From Lachnospiraceae bacterium (GTDB lineage: Bacteria; Bacillota; Clostridia; Lachnospirales; Lachnospiraceae): DNA of 64,000 nucleotides. This document shows positions 44,745 to 53,992 of the stretch, in pieces. A program made the position numbers and the translations under genes. The notes under the pieces are model-generated. The model made no database searches, was not told the origin of the DNA, and worked only from the letters and a program-made list of their open reading frames with translations. The stretch is taken from contig JAGBBV010000031.1 in NCBI GenBank assembly GCA_017938315.1, positions 61,226 through 125,225 of the forward strand, read 5' to 3'. The stretch's first letter is position 1. The number at the start of each line of letters is the position of its first letter.

Positions 44745-47048
44745 CTACACCTCCTCTATAAGCCCAAAACGGATATAACTGATACCGTCTTCATGGCTTA
44801 CATTTGCATAAAACCTATTATTCTCCAGTTTCCTACTTACATCCTCACACAAAATTGCCTGTACACCTTCCAGTGTCATCTTCAGTGCAAATTTAGGTTC
44901 GTCTTCCATTTTAACGGAAACTGCCTGCAATCCACCCAAGTAATCCTCCAGCAGCTGTTCTAACACTTCATAGAGCAATATGATACTTTTTGCCGGAATC
45001 TTCTTACTTACTCTTCCTACATAGTCACCAAGTATCCCCGCATGTCCCAGGTAACGTAAGGATTCTGTAATTGCCATACCCAGTTCTGCCAGATTCATCT
45101 GCTTATCATTTTCCGCAAGCAAGGTCAGGTTCGCATATCGCTTCATGTAGGCTCCCAAAAAGCATATAATTGCAGCATTTTTGTTTCTGACTTTGGCATC
45201 ACCGGTATCTAGGGCTTCTGTTGCCAACGCTGCTATTTTAGTGGATTGTGTTAGGGTCTTTTCCGTAATTAAGTCATATAATTTTGTTCTCTGTTCAATG
45301 GAAACCTGTCTTTCTTTTAATTCATTTTCCAAACGTATTAGGTCTGTTTCTTCCTCAAGCAGAGAATGGATTTCCTCTAATTTTGTGTTTATTTCATTCA
45401 GTTCGCTGATATCATTTTGCCAATAGGTATATCCGCCCGGAATACGTTCACAGTATAATTCCGTATTTTCATCCAGTTTAATTGGTTCTTCTGATTCCCT
45501 CTGGGAGGGCAAAAGACTTGCCGCCGTAATGGATTTATAAATTGCATTTCCTTTTTTATCTGTGATTTGCATAGCCAGTGAACTGACATTCAACAGTTCT
45601 CCGTATCCCTTATTACTGGGAATAAGGCCTATACGGATGCAGCATTCCCAAAACAGTGCTATCATGAAGCATACCGTCTCCGGAAACTCTACTATCATCT
45701 GGCCATTAATCCTGGGCATTTTTCCAAAGGTAATTAACAGCTGCATTGTAATGCCCATAACAAAGGGAATCACAATCACCCACCACCGTTTTTTAATGGC
45801 TGAGAGCCTGCTCTTTTTAAACATAACTCTTATAGTAAATGCATAAAGTAAATAAATCCAACCTATGATGACAAAATACATAAGACCATAGGTATAATTC
45901 CTATCCCAATTGGCAAATCCCGGTGCAAAGCAAAACACCTTTTGATGAAGATCATTTGTTAGTACAAGCACAAGCAAAAAAGTAGTAATTACCCCCATTA
46001 TATATCTCGGTATACGTAATGCTCTCTTATCATCGCCATCAATACTTAGCGTCGCATAAAATGTACACAATGGAATGTATAACATAGGCAAATAATATAA
46101 ATACCATGTATATCTTGCACACCCGGAAGCCTCAGAAAATGCCTCATATTTTACGGTACGCAAAAACAAAAACACCACAATCAGCCAGGCGCATACCATC
46201 AGCCACCTCTTCAGGTTCCCTCTGCCTGCTATTCTTTCCGAAAAATATATGACCAGTAGGACTCCCAATCCCAAAAAGTACAAGCTTGAAATCATCCGGT
46301 ACGGAAAAGCATCGGGAATAATATCTACTTCCGCAAAAAAGCATAACACCAGCAAAAAGAAGTAAAGCAAGATACTGTGTAAAATATCGTTTTCATTTTC
46401 CACTGTAAACAAAATGCCGGATAAGCAAATTGCCTCTATGCAAAGCTGCAATAATATGGTTGGAAAAATAATTTGAAAAACCACTGCCAGAAGGCTCGAC
46501 GTAAGGAAAATGTAAACCGTTGCCTTCTTTACCAGACGTACTTCTTTCCCGTAACGCATCATTAAGTAATAGTTGAAAACCATATATAGCAGTGCGTTGA
46601 CATAAAGAACTGTCATTCCCCAGTCGTGTGTATAAACCCGGTTTGCATCATAGTAAAAAACTTCACGCAGAAAAGGATTCAGTATCAGCAAAACCACATC
46701 AATTGTATACGGAATTGCCAATCCTATATGAAACAAACGGTTTCTCTTTGTTTTTTTGTCCAAATCAATCAGGAATACTATGTAGAGGCAAAACAGATAG
46801 GGCATGATGTTTTGGACTGCCAGATATCCATAATTGAGCACATCTCTCAGTTCATATGACCACACCACAATATAAGAGTTACCGATAGAACTTAAAATAT
46901 CTAAAAGGGAAGCCCAAAATGTTGCCACCAGCAAAACAAATAGAATAAAATTCTGTCTCTTCCAAAATCCCTTTTTGGTAAAAGCAAGCACAATAGAAAA
47001 CAGCGATATTACCACTGCAAAGACGTCAAAGTATACGTTATAAATCAT
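44745..47048 (-). CDS. 7TM sensor protein with degenerate kinase-like C-terminus
   Basis: This protein has about 767 residues. About eight to twelve membrane segments span residues 1-450, starting with the 7TM-type input domain seen in Clostridia kinases. A PAS-like region (ITDKKGNAIYK), coiled coil and helical domain follow. The C-terminus (ILLYEVLEQLLEDYLGG) aligns in position with a kinase N box but has no G boxes and no phosphoacceptor His motif, so it is probably not a kinase. I start at ATG 47048 after GGGAGAGGGG. It likely acts as a sensory partner of the kinase downstream. Confidence 0.85.
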   Translation of the reverse strand: MIYNVYFDVFAVVISLFSIVLAFTKKGFWKRQNFILFVLLVATFWASLLDILSSIGNSYIVVWSYELRDVLNYGYLAVQNIMPYLFCLYIVFLIDLDKKTKRNRLFHIGLAIPYTIDVVLLILNPFLREVFYYDANRVYTHDWGMTVLYVNALLYMVFNYYLMMRYGKEVRLVKKATVYIFLTSSLLAVVFQIIFPTILLQLCIEAICLSGILFTVENENDILHSILLYFFLLVLCFFAEVDIIPDAFPYRMISSLYFLGLGVLLVIYFSERIAGRGNLKRWLMVCAWLIVVFLFLRTVKYEAFSEASGCARYTWYLYYLPMLYIPLCTFYATLSIDGDDKRALRIPRYIMGVITTFLLVLVLTNDLHQKVFCFAPGFANWDRNYTYGLMYFVIIGWIYLLYAFTIRVMFKKSRLSAIKKRWWVIVIPFVMGITMQLLITFGKMPRINGQMIVEFPETVCFMIALFWECCIRIGLIPSNKGYGELLNVSSLAMQITDKKGNAIYKSITAASLLPSQRESEEPIKLDENTELYCERIPGGYTYWQNDISELNEINTKLEEIHSLLEEETDLIRLENELKERQVSIEQRTKLYDLITEKTLTQSTKIAALATEALDTGDAKVRNKNAAIICFLGAYMKRYANLTLLAENDKQMNLAELGMAITESLRYLGHAGILGDYVGRVSKKIPAKSIILLYEVLEQLLEDYLGGLQAVSVKMEDEPKFALKMTLEGVQAILCEDVSRKLENNRFYANVSHEDGISYIRFGLIEEV

Positions 47049-47110
47049 GTTCCCCTCTCCCACCATCTTACAAGTATGTGTCTATTATATAACGTTTCTT
47101 CATAAAATAA

Positions 47111-47137
47111 AATAACCGGGAATAAATCCCGGTTATT
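47111..47137 (-). terminator. Terminator of second XRE-TPR gene
   Basis: AATAACCGGGA and TCCCGGTTATT arms are followed on the minus strand by TTATTTTATG. Confidence 0.88.
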
Positions 47138-47151
47138 ATAAATATAAAATA

Positions 47152-48219
47152 CTATTTTGCATTATTTATCATCCACTCTGCCTTGGCAATTCTTCCGTCC
47201 ATATATTCACGGGTTGTATGGCAGATACCATCTGTATCATTTTCATCAAACATCAGGCAATGCCTGCCTTTAGGGTTTTTCTGTGCTTCAAAATAATTAT
47301 CACGGATAGCATATAATTCCTGCAAATAAGTTTTTGCCTTATCCACATATCCCAAATTTGCGCAATCGTAAATAATTCCGGTAAGTAGGGATGCCTTCTG
47401 GAAAACTTGCCTGTGCGGCAGGAAATCTCCTCCGGATAAAAAAGCATCAATTAGTCTGAGCATATATTCATTAAGCGCCAAACAGTCCTCACTTGCTGCA
47501 CCACCACACTGATTCCGATAAATTTTTGCCGCCAACCTGATACAACGGGTTGTAAAGCGTGCCTTTGAAGCAAAACTCTTTTTAATCTTTTCCATTGCCA
47601 CATCATATTTTTCATCCGCAAATGCCATCTCTGCTTCCCAGTAATCTCTATCTCCATATACATAAGGCAGATTTTTCATAAAGTTTTCGGCTTTTTCTGT
47701 TTCTCCGCATAGGTCATAGGCTCTGGCCGCCAAATAATAGGTCTTACATAAATTATCAGGATTGTTTTCATAGCGGAAAACACTATTGCTGTACCTGTCA
47801 CACTCTTCCAAAAATACTTCCTTGGATACTTCTATTTTCTTTTTGGAAAACAGTTCAATGAAACTCTCAAGACATGCCAGTGCCACCTCTGGCACATCAG
47901 GATATTTGTCAAAAAACTTCGATGCACTCTGATACAAATTCTCAGCTCTGTTAATATCATCAATTAAATTAATTCCGGTTAACTGAACTTTAATTTCTTT
48001 CAATTCCTTTTCATAGGCTGCATCAGTATATCCGAGCAGTTTATCCGTAGAAATCTCCAATACTTTTGCTAGTGGGACGATCTGTGAAATGTCCGGCATC
48101 CCTGCATCTGTCTCCCACTTGGAAACTGCCTGTGTAGATACACCGATTAATTCTGCTAACTGTCCCTGTGTCAGCTTCTTGTCTTTTCTGTAAAATTTAA
48201 TTGTTTCTCCTATGGTCAT
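47152..48219 (-). CDS. XRE regulator with TPR-like C-terminal domain
   Basis: This 355-residue protein has the same architecture as the regulator at 35924. Its helix-turn-helix is at about 8-62 (LTQGQLAELIGVSTQAVSKWE), followed by a LPDISQIVPLAKVL-like continuation and helical repeats to the C-terminus. The ribosome site is TGAGGTGAAG. Its promoter carries the same TCGGTACCGTAA palindrome. The two genes are probably paralogues with overlapping DNA specificity. The inducing peptide or protein is not obvious. Confidence 0.92.
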   Translation of the reverse strand: MTIGETIKFYRKDKKLTQGQLAELIGVSTQAVSKWETDAGMPDISQIVPLAKVLEISTDKLLGYTDAAYEKELKEIKVQLTGINLIDDINRAENLYQSASKFFDKYPDVPEVALACLESFIELFSKKKIEVSKEVFLEECDRYSNSVFRYENNPDNLCKTYYLAARAYDLCGETEKAENFMKNLPYVYGDRDYWEAEMAFADEKYDVAMEKIKKSFASKARFTTRCIRLAAKIYRNQCGGAASEDCLALNEYMLRLIDAFLSGGDFLPHRQVFQKASLLTGIIYDCANLGYVDKAKTYLQELYAIRDNYFEAQKNPKGRHCLMFDENDTDGICHTTREYMDGRIAKAEWMINNAK

Positions 48220-48238
48220 ACGTCTTCACCTCATTTTT

Positions 48239-48280
48239 TATTCGGTACCGTAAACCTATGGTAACAGAAATATTATAACA
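48239..48280 (-). promoter_or_regulatory. Promoter with TCGGTACCGTAA operator, copy 2
   Basis: An extended -10 (TGTTATAAT on minus, TATAAT at 48277-48272) without a clear -35 is followed by GTTACC and then the CGGTACCG palindrome at 48242-48253. Confidence 0.65.
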
Positions 48281-48326
48281 GAGTACAGCAACAAGTTGGA
48301 AATAAAAATTCAACGGAGCGTGGAAT

Positions 48327-49118
48327 TTATATGTCGCCATAAATCCCCAATTCATTTTCTATATACTTTGCCACCCCATCATCATTATTACTTTCCGTAA
48401 TATCATCTGCTATTTCCCTTATCTTGAGAATTGCATTTGCTACCGCAACACCGTTTCCTACATTTTGCAATATTTCATAATCATTCTCATCATCACCAAA
48501 TGCAATCATTTCATTCAAGTTAATATGCAGTATTTCTCCCAACGCTAAAACTGCCTGGTACTTGCCTGACTTCCTACTGACAAATCCATACAAGTCTTCA
48601 CCGCGATAGGAGTATAAGCGGCAATCATACTTCTCAGCCAGTATCTTTGCTTCTTCACAGGTATTTAATATTGCAGCTATTTTATACGCAGGGCAATTCA
48701 ACGGCTCTGTAAAGTCTCTTGATACACGCCACTCTTCGTCTATTCCTTCTGCCGAGCAAAATAGTTTCTTCCCTGTACTTGCAACAAACTCATTCCCAGT
48801 ATTTTTCTGCAACAATTCATTTATAATGCCATCGCTTTGCATCTCATCCATGGCACAACCATAAATCATCTCACCATTATGATAAATCTGTGTTCCGTCT
48901 GCTAAGATTGCATAGTCAGGCGAAATCATATTAAGATATTTTTCTGCTTTAAACCAAAATCTTGCTGTCGCAACGGCAATTACGATTCCTCTTTTTTTAC
49001 ATTCTTGTAATGTCTTTAATGTGTATTCGGAAACACTCCCATCTGAATGCAAAAGTGTTCCGTCTAAATCTAATATAATTGCTTTCCATTTGCTTTGGTT
49101 TTCCACGCGCATACTCAT
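48327..49118 (-). CDS. Cof-type HAD phosphatase
   Basis: This 263-residue protein has ILDLDGTLL (nucleophile Asp of motif I, about residues 15-23), VATARFW (motif II) and IAFGDDENDYEIL (motif IV), with a C2B cap between. It belongs to the Cof/YidA sugar-phosphatase group. It lies behind the lactose/galactose operon and the galM remnant, so dephosphorylation of a sugar phosphate is plausible but unproven. A GGAGG site is present before the ATG; a second in-frame ATG two codons later is possible. Confidence 0.93.
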   Translation of the reverse strand: MSMRVENQSKWKAIILDLDGTLLHSDGSVSEYTLKTLQECKKRGIVIAVATARFWFKAEKYLNMISPDYAILADGTQIYHNGEMIYGCAMDEMQSDGIINELLQKNTGNEFVASTGKKLFCSAEGIDEEWRVSRDFTEPLNCPAYKIAAILNTCEEAKILAEKYDCRLYSYRGEDLYGFVSRKSGKYQAVLALGEILHINLNEMIAFGDDENDYEILQNVGNGVAVANAILKIREIADDITESNNDDGVAKYIENELGIYGDI

Positions 49119-49163
49119 GATTGCCTCCGGATCAGTAAAAGTATATTGTTCCGTATTATACTC

Positions 49164-49310
49164 TTACTCTTTTATGATTTCAAGTAGATTTTTATAGCAT
49201 ATGAAGGCAAAAACAGATAGCTGAACATGCATTCCTTTACTATTTTCAAGAATATAAATGCTTGCCTCTTCCCCCTCTTTAGTTGTTCCAAATCTTATGC
49301 GCTCAATCAT
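49164..49310 (-). pseudogene. galM: galM (aldose 1-epimerase) N-terminal remnant
   Basis: This 48-codon frame starts 15 bases after the AraC gene, with a TGGAG site. It reads MIERIRFGTTKEGEEASIYI and then LENSKGMHVQLSVF before an unrelated tail and stop. The first 37 residues match the N-terminus of galactose mutarotase (xFGxTKDGxEVxLYTLxNSKGMxVxxxxYGA). The remaining 300 or so residues of the enzyme are absent. Its place at the end of the gal operon fits a former galM gene removed by deletion. Mutarotase could be supplied elsewhere. Confidence 0.7.
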
Positions 49311-49325
49311 CTCGAAAATCTCCAC

Positions 49326-50153
49326 TTATGCACTACATCCGTCATTGGTATGCTCATTTGCATTCGACACCATAGCCTTGCTACGGAATTCTCTCGGTGT
49401 CATTTTATATTGTTCTTTAAACACTCTGTTAAATGTTCTTTGACTTTCAAAACCACAATCCAACGCAATATTTGTGATAGATTCTTTTGAGTCCTGCAAT
49501 ATTGCCTGTGCGTAGCTTAATCGAATTCCATTGACATATTTGCTGAAATTGCAGTGAAATGTTTTTGCAAACATCCTTGACAAAACATATTTGCTTACGC
49601 ATAAATCAAATGCCATTTTTTCCAGTGTTATCTCTTCTCTAAAGTTCTTCGCAACATATTCAACTGCTTTGTATATGATATCATCCGTTCCAACCGAATC
49701 CTTGTTTATGATCTCCATGTCCATAAACACATGCGCAAGTATTATTTGCATGTAAGCCTTTGCCAACCTGCCGTTATATTCTTTCTGCTTCACAAGCTGA
49801 TTGATAACATATTCAATATCCGGCGAAACATCCTCTTTTGTAATTACCGGTATCTTAGGACAACAGTTTTGCAGCTCCTCAATATAAGATGAGAAGAGTG
49901 TTGGCCTTGCAAATAAATAGATTGCTCTATTTCTTCCGGAACCAAAAACCTGATAATGATGAATAACATTGGGAAAAACAATACCAAAGTCTCCCTTTTC
50001 CAAATGAAATAACTCTTGCCCCACTCCCAATTCGACACTTCCCTCTGTTACAAAGATCATCTCTATTTCCTCATGCAGATGAGGTGGAACATGAATGGTT
50101 TTCTTTTGTTCCAGTGCTATTTCTGTATTTCTTTTTTCGTATGTTAATATCAC
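49326..50153 (-). CDS. AraC-family regulator with cupin domain
   Basis: This 275-residue protein has an N-terminal cupin-like sensor (PPHLHEEIEMIFVTEGS, residues about 22-38) and a C-terminal double helix-turn-helix (LCVSKYVLSRMFAKTF and ALDCGFESQRTFNRVFKEQY, about 170-262). I use the GTG start at 50153, 8 bases after GGAG. It follows galT by 18 bases, so it is in the lactose/galactose operon and probably gives feedback control. A second AraC protein is divergent at the other end of the locus. Confidence 0.93.
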   Translation of the reverse strand: MILTYEKRNTEIALEQKKTIHVPPHLHEEIEMIFVTEGSVELGVGQELFHLEKGDFGIVFPNVIHHYQVFGSGRNRAIYLFARPTLFSSYIEELQNCCPKIPVITKEDVSPDIEYVINQLVKQKEYNGRLAKAYMQIILAHVFMDMEIINKDSVGTDDIIYKAVEYVAKNFREEITLEKMAFDLCVSKYVLSRMFAKTFHCNFSKYVNGIRLSYAQAILQDSKESITNIALDCGFESQRTFNRVFKEQYKMTPREFRSKAMVSNANEHTNDGCSA

Positions 50154-50171
50154 TTCAATTACTCCATATAA

Positions 50172-51653
50172 TTACAGCGAAGCTATAAATCGCTTGAATG
50201 CACTTATTCCATCCTCAGTATGCTTATATACACCGGCACATTCTAAAACTTTAACAAATACCTTTGCAATCTCATCTTTTAGAATCTGGTTTATATTATC
50301 AGCATTAATATCATACTTATCACACCACTCATCTACCCAGTCCGCGTGCTTTGCAATTTCATCTATTGCTCTAATATCTTTTCCATCCAAAATCGCTTCT
50401 CCAAGAAGGAGCATCTCTTTTTTTAGTCTTGCAGGAAGAACAGCCAAACCCATGACCTCTATCAATCCAATATTTTCTTTCTTGATATGATGGAGTTTTT
50501 CTTCCGGATGATATACCCCCCAAGGACTTTCTTCAGTTGTAATGTTGTTGCGAAGCACTAAATCCATCTCATATAGATTTCCATTCATTCTGGCAATAGG
50601 TGTAATGGTGTTATGTGGTTCTCCGTTCGTCTCGCTAAAGATAAATGCTTTCTCATCTGTGTACTCACGCCATGCTTTCAAAATGTAATCAGACAGTTCT
50701 ACAATTCTTTCCGCTTTAGCACTTTGTAACCTTATAACCGACATCGGCCATTTTAAAATGCCGGATGTCACATCTTCGTAACCATCTATCTGAAACTTAT
50801 ATTCATAAGGTGCTCTTGCCATAGCAAATGTATAGGAACCGCCCTGAAAATGGTCATGACTTAAGATGGAACCACCTACAATCGGCAGGTCGGCATTAGA
50901 ACCAATTATATAGTGCGGAAACTGTTTTACAAAATCAAGCAGCTTTACAAATACATCCCTGTCAATCCGCATTGGTGTATGCTCTTTATTAAACACGATG
51001 CAGTGCTCGTTATAATACACATATGGAGAATACTGCAAGCAATAATCGCATCCTGCCAACTTCACAGGAATAATTCTGTGATTTTGTCTTGCCGGATGAG
51101 AAAAATGTCCTGCATATCCCTCATTCTCTTCACAAAGCAAGCACTTGGGATAGTCATTTTTCTTAGTAGTTGCAGCCTTCGCTATATCTCTAGGGTCCTT
51201 CTCCGGTTTTGAAAGGTTAATGGTAATATCAATCTGACCATACTCTGTGTCAGTAGTCCACTTCTCGTCTTTTTCGATTCTGTCTCGTCTAATGTAATTG
51301 GTGTCCTGACTGAACTTATAGTAATAATCAGTGGCAAGCTTTGGGCTTGTGGCATAGTGCTCTTTAAAGTTTTCTCTTACATGTGAAGGCATCGGAGTAA
51401 TCAATCCCATAATCCTTGTATCAAACAAGTCTTTTGTTGTTATTGTATCGTCCTCCATAAGGCTCTGTTCCAAAGCATAATCCATCATATCGGAAAGAAT
51501 AAGGTGAATCGGTCTGACTTTCTCGTCACTCCATGTAAACTCCTTCTTGCCGAATAGCTCTAACAACCTGTTAATCACATACACCTTATCATCTTCTTCA
51601 ATCAGTCCGTTTGTCATTCCATAGCTTACTAATTCTGATATTAACTTATCCAT
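50172..51653 (-). CDS. galT: UDP-glucose-hexose-1-phosphate uridylyltransferase, Firmicutes type
   Basis: This 493-residue protein is the long clostridial/lactobacillal GalT (class 2), not the roughly 350-residue E. coli type. It exchanges UMP between UDP-glucose and galactose-1-phosphate. The N-terminus (LFGKKEFTWSDEKVRPIHLIL), FVKQFPHYIIGSNADLPIVGG and SILSHDHFQGG, with the catalytic His pair, are typical. FSETNGEPHNTITPIARMNG follows. It lies 21 bases after galE. With GalK and GalE it completes the Leloir pathway. Confidence 0.96.
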   Translation of the reverse strand: MDKLISELVSYGMTNGLIEEDDKVYVINRLLELFGKKEFTWSDEKVRPIHLILSDMMDYALEQSLMEDDTITTKDLFDTRIMGLITPMPSHVRENFKEHYATSPKLATDYYYKFSQDTNYIRRDRIEKDEKWTTDTEYGQIDITINLSKPEKDPRDIAKAATTKKNDYPKCLLCEENEGYAGHFSHPARQNHRIIPVKLAGCDYCLQYSPYVYYNEHCIVFNKEHTPMRIDRDVFVKLLDFVKQFPHYIIGSNADLPIVGGSILSHDHFQGGSYTFAMARAPYEYKFQIDGYEDVTSGILKWPMSVIRLQSAKAERIVELSDYILKAWREYTDEKAFIFSETNGEPHNTITPIARMNGNLYEMDLVLRNNITTEESPWGVYHPEEKLHHIKKENIGLIEVMGLAVLPARLKKEMLLLGEAILDGKDIRAIDEIAKHADWVDEWCDKYDINADNINQILKDEIAKVFVKVLECAGVYKHTEDGISAFKRFIASL

Positions 51654-51674
51654 GTCAAAACACCTTCCTTTGTA

Positions 51675-52658
51675 CTAATAACCGTTTGGATGATTTTCAT
51701 GCCAGTGCCATGCCGTTTCAATGATTGTATGTAAATCAGCATATTTAGGCTTCCAGCCTAAAATCTCCTTTGCCTTTGTACTAGATGCAATCAATGTTGA
51801 AGGATCGCCTGCTCTTCTTGGTTCTTCCTTTGCCGGAATCGGATGATTTGTAACCTGACGGGCAACATCAATTACTTCTTTTACTGTAAATCCTACTCCA
51901 TTTCCTAAATTGAAGATGTCACTCTCGCCACCATTTGCCAGATACTCCATAGCTAAAATGTGTGCCTGTGCCAAATCATTTACATGAATATAATCTCTAA
52001 TGCATGTGCCATCCTTTGTGTCGTAATCATTACCAAATACAGAAATGTATTCTCTCTTGCCATTTGGAACTTGTAATATAAGTGGAATCAAATGTGTCTC
52101 CGGATTATGCGCTTCCCCAATCTTTCCATTTGGGTGTGCACCACAAGCATTAAAATATCTAAGAGACACATATCTTAAATCATGTGCTTTGGAAGTCCAC
52201 TTAAACATCTTCTCCATAGAAAGTTTTGTCTCGCCATAGCAGTTGGTCGGAAGTGTTCTGTCAGTTTCAAGAATTGGAATACTCTCTGGCTCTCCATATG
52301 TAGCGGCAGTCGATGAAAATACAATCTTGTCAACTCCATGCTCTACCATGCTTTCTAATAACACTTCTGTTCCACAAAGGTTGTTACTATAATACTTAAG
52401 AGGATTTGTCATACTCTCGCCAACCTGTGAGCTTGCCGCAAAGTGAATAACACCATCTATCTTCTCTTTAGCAAAAACTTCATCCAAGAACTTTCTGTCA
52501 CGGATATCTCCCTCGTAAAACTTTGCCTCCGGATGAACAGCATCCACAAATCCTGTCAGAAGATTATCTATTACAACTACCTCATGTCCTGCATCAATCA
52601 ATTCGTAAACTGTGTGTGAACCAATATATCCGGCTCCACCTAATACTAAAACCTTCAT
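51675..52658 (-). CDS. galE: UDP-glucose 4-epimerase
   Basis: This protein has about 327 residues, with NAD-binding GGAGYIGS near the N-terminus, SSTAATYGEP (catalytic Ser/Thr region) and the YxxxK pair in NCYGETKLSMEK. CIRDYIHVNDLAQAH is the usual substrate segment. It interconverts UDP-galactose and UDP-glucose. I prefer ATG 52658 over the overlapping GTG 52661. It lies between galK and galT in the operon. Confidence 0.97.
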   Translation of the reverse strand: MKVLVLGGAGYIGSHTVYELIDAGHEVVVIDNLLTGFVDAVHPEAKFYEGDIRDRKFLDEVFAKEKIDGVIHFAASSQVGESMTNPLKYYSNNLCGTEVLLESMVEHGVDKIVFSSTAATYGEPESIPILETDRTLPTNCYGETKLSMEKMFKWTSKAHDLRYVSLRYFNACGAHPNGKIGEAHNPETHLIPLILQVPNGKREYISVFGNDYDTKDGTCIRDYIHVNDLAQAHILAMEYLANGGESDIFNLGNGVGFTVKEVIDVARQVTNHPIPAKEEPRRAGDPSTLIASSTKAKEILGWKPKYADLHTIIETAWHWHENHPNGY

Positions 52659-52677
52659 CACATCTACACCTGCTTTC

Positions 52678-53955
52678 CTATATTATCTGAATACCGCCAT
52701 ATTTTCTGATTCTTAAATCACTACAAGATCCTGCTCCAAAAATCAAGTCCATGTTCTTTTTGTACTCATCCACATGACTATTTTTAACAAATGCCTGTAT
52801 TGTTCCTGCAAAGCCTCCACCATGAACTCTGCTGACACCGTTCTCTCCTAATACTACATCACTTGTTGCTAATGCAACAGATACGTTCTGGCAGTTCACA
52901 TCACTATTGGCATATACATTCTGTAAATACTTGTATGAAGAATCGCCAGATGCTTTCACATTATATAAAAATTGTTCAAAATCACCTTTTTTCAATGCAG
53001 TAACTTCTTGTCCCACTCTTTCGTTTTCATTTACGAAGTGCAATGCTCTTAATACACTTCTATCTCCAAATTCAGAACGAAGAGCAACAATATTTTTCAA
53101 AATATCCTGTGCTGTGATACCTCTAAGCACATCTTGTCCGAAGTGTTTTGCAACAAGTTTCATTTCCTTTGGAACAGCTGCATACTCATCTGTTAAATCT
53201 GCATGAGAACCTTTTGTATCAGTAATACACAAGCTGTAACCATACTGTTCCATATCAACCTCAACTTTTTCGACTATCGGTTTGCTCGGATTTTCAAAAT
53301 CAATATACACAAGATTTCCGACTGAACATGCCATCTGATCCATTAATCCACAAGGTTTACCGAAATAGATATTTTCTGCATACTGACCTATAATAGCAAT
53401 ATCAATTGCAGATACACTCATATTGTTATATAAGCCTGATAAAATTGTTCCAATCAAACTTTCAAATGCAGCCGATGACGAAAGACCTGCACCTATCAAA
53501 ACATCGCTTGTAACAAAAGCAGAAAATCCACCAACCCCATATTGTCTATTCAAAAATCCTGATACAACACCTTTAATTAAAGCTGTCGTAGTTTCTTTTT
53601 CTTCCTGTTTCAGCAAAATATCGTCAAGTGAAATTACAATTTCCTCGTACTCATCAGAAACCAGGCGAATCACATTGTCATTTGTGGCTCTGACAATCCC
53701 AATACTGTCAAGATTTATAGATGCAGCTAATACAGTTCCGTGTTGGTGGTCTGTGTGGTTTCCACCAACCTCGCTTCTTCCCGGAGCACTAAAAATCTTT
53801 GCTTCGCCCGGTTCATATATTTCTTCGAACCTTCTGATTGCTTCTACATATCTACTTTTCTGATAATCCAACAGTTTATCATCCACATAAACATCCAGCA
53901 ATTTACTGTCAAATTCTCCACTCTGTATTTTTTCAATCATTATCTCTGTATTCAT
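52678..53955 (-). CDS. galK: Galactokinase
   Basis: This 425-residue GHMP kinase carries SAPGRSEVGGNHTDHQHG (galactokinase signature; GRxEVxGxHTDY in relatives), a P-loop-like SSSAAFESL and VHGGGFAGTIQAF. It phosphorylates galactose released by LacLM to galactose-1-phosphate using ATP. It is slightly longer than E. coli GalK because of an N-terminal extension of about 35 residues, which is common in Clostridia. It follows lacM by 37 bases. Confidence 0.96.
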   Translation of the reverse strand: MNTEIMIEKIQSGEFDSKLLDVYVDDKLLDYQKSRYVEAIRRFEEIYEPGEAKIFSAPGRSEVGGNHTDHQHGTVLAASINLDSIGIVRATNDNVIRLVSDEYEEIVISLDDILLKQEEKETTTALIKGVVSGFLNRQYGVGGFSAFVTSDVLIGAGLSSSAAFESLIGTILSGLYNNMSVSAIDIAIIGQYAENIYFGKPCGLMDQMACSVGNLVYIDFENPSKPIVEKVEVDMEQYGYSLCITDTKGSHADLTDEYAAVPKEMKLVAKHFGQDVLRGITAQDILKNIVALRSEFGDRSVLRALHFVNENERVGQEVTALKKGDFEQFLYNVKASGDSSYKYLQNVYANSDVNCQNVSVALATSDVVLGENGVSRVHGGGFAGTIQAFVKNSHVDEYKKNMDLIFGAGSCSDLRIRKYGGIQII

Positions 53956-53992
53956 TGTAAAAACCTCTTTCTTCTAAAACACCAACAGTCTC

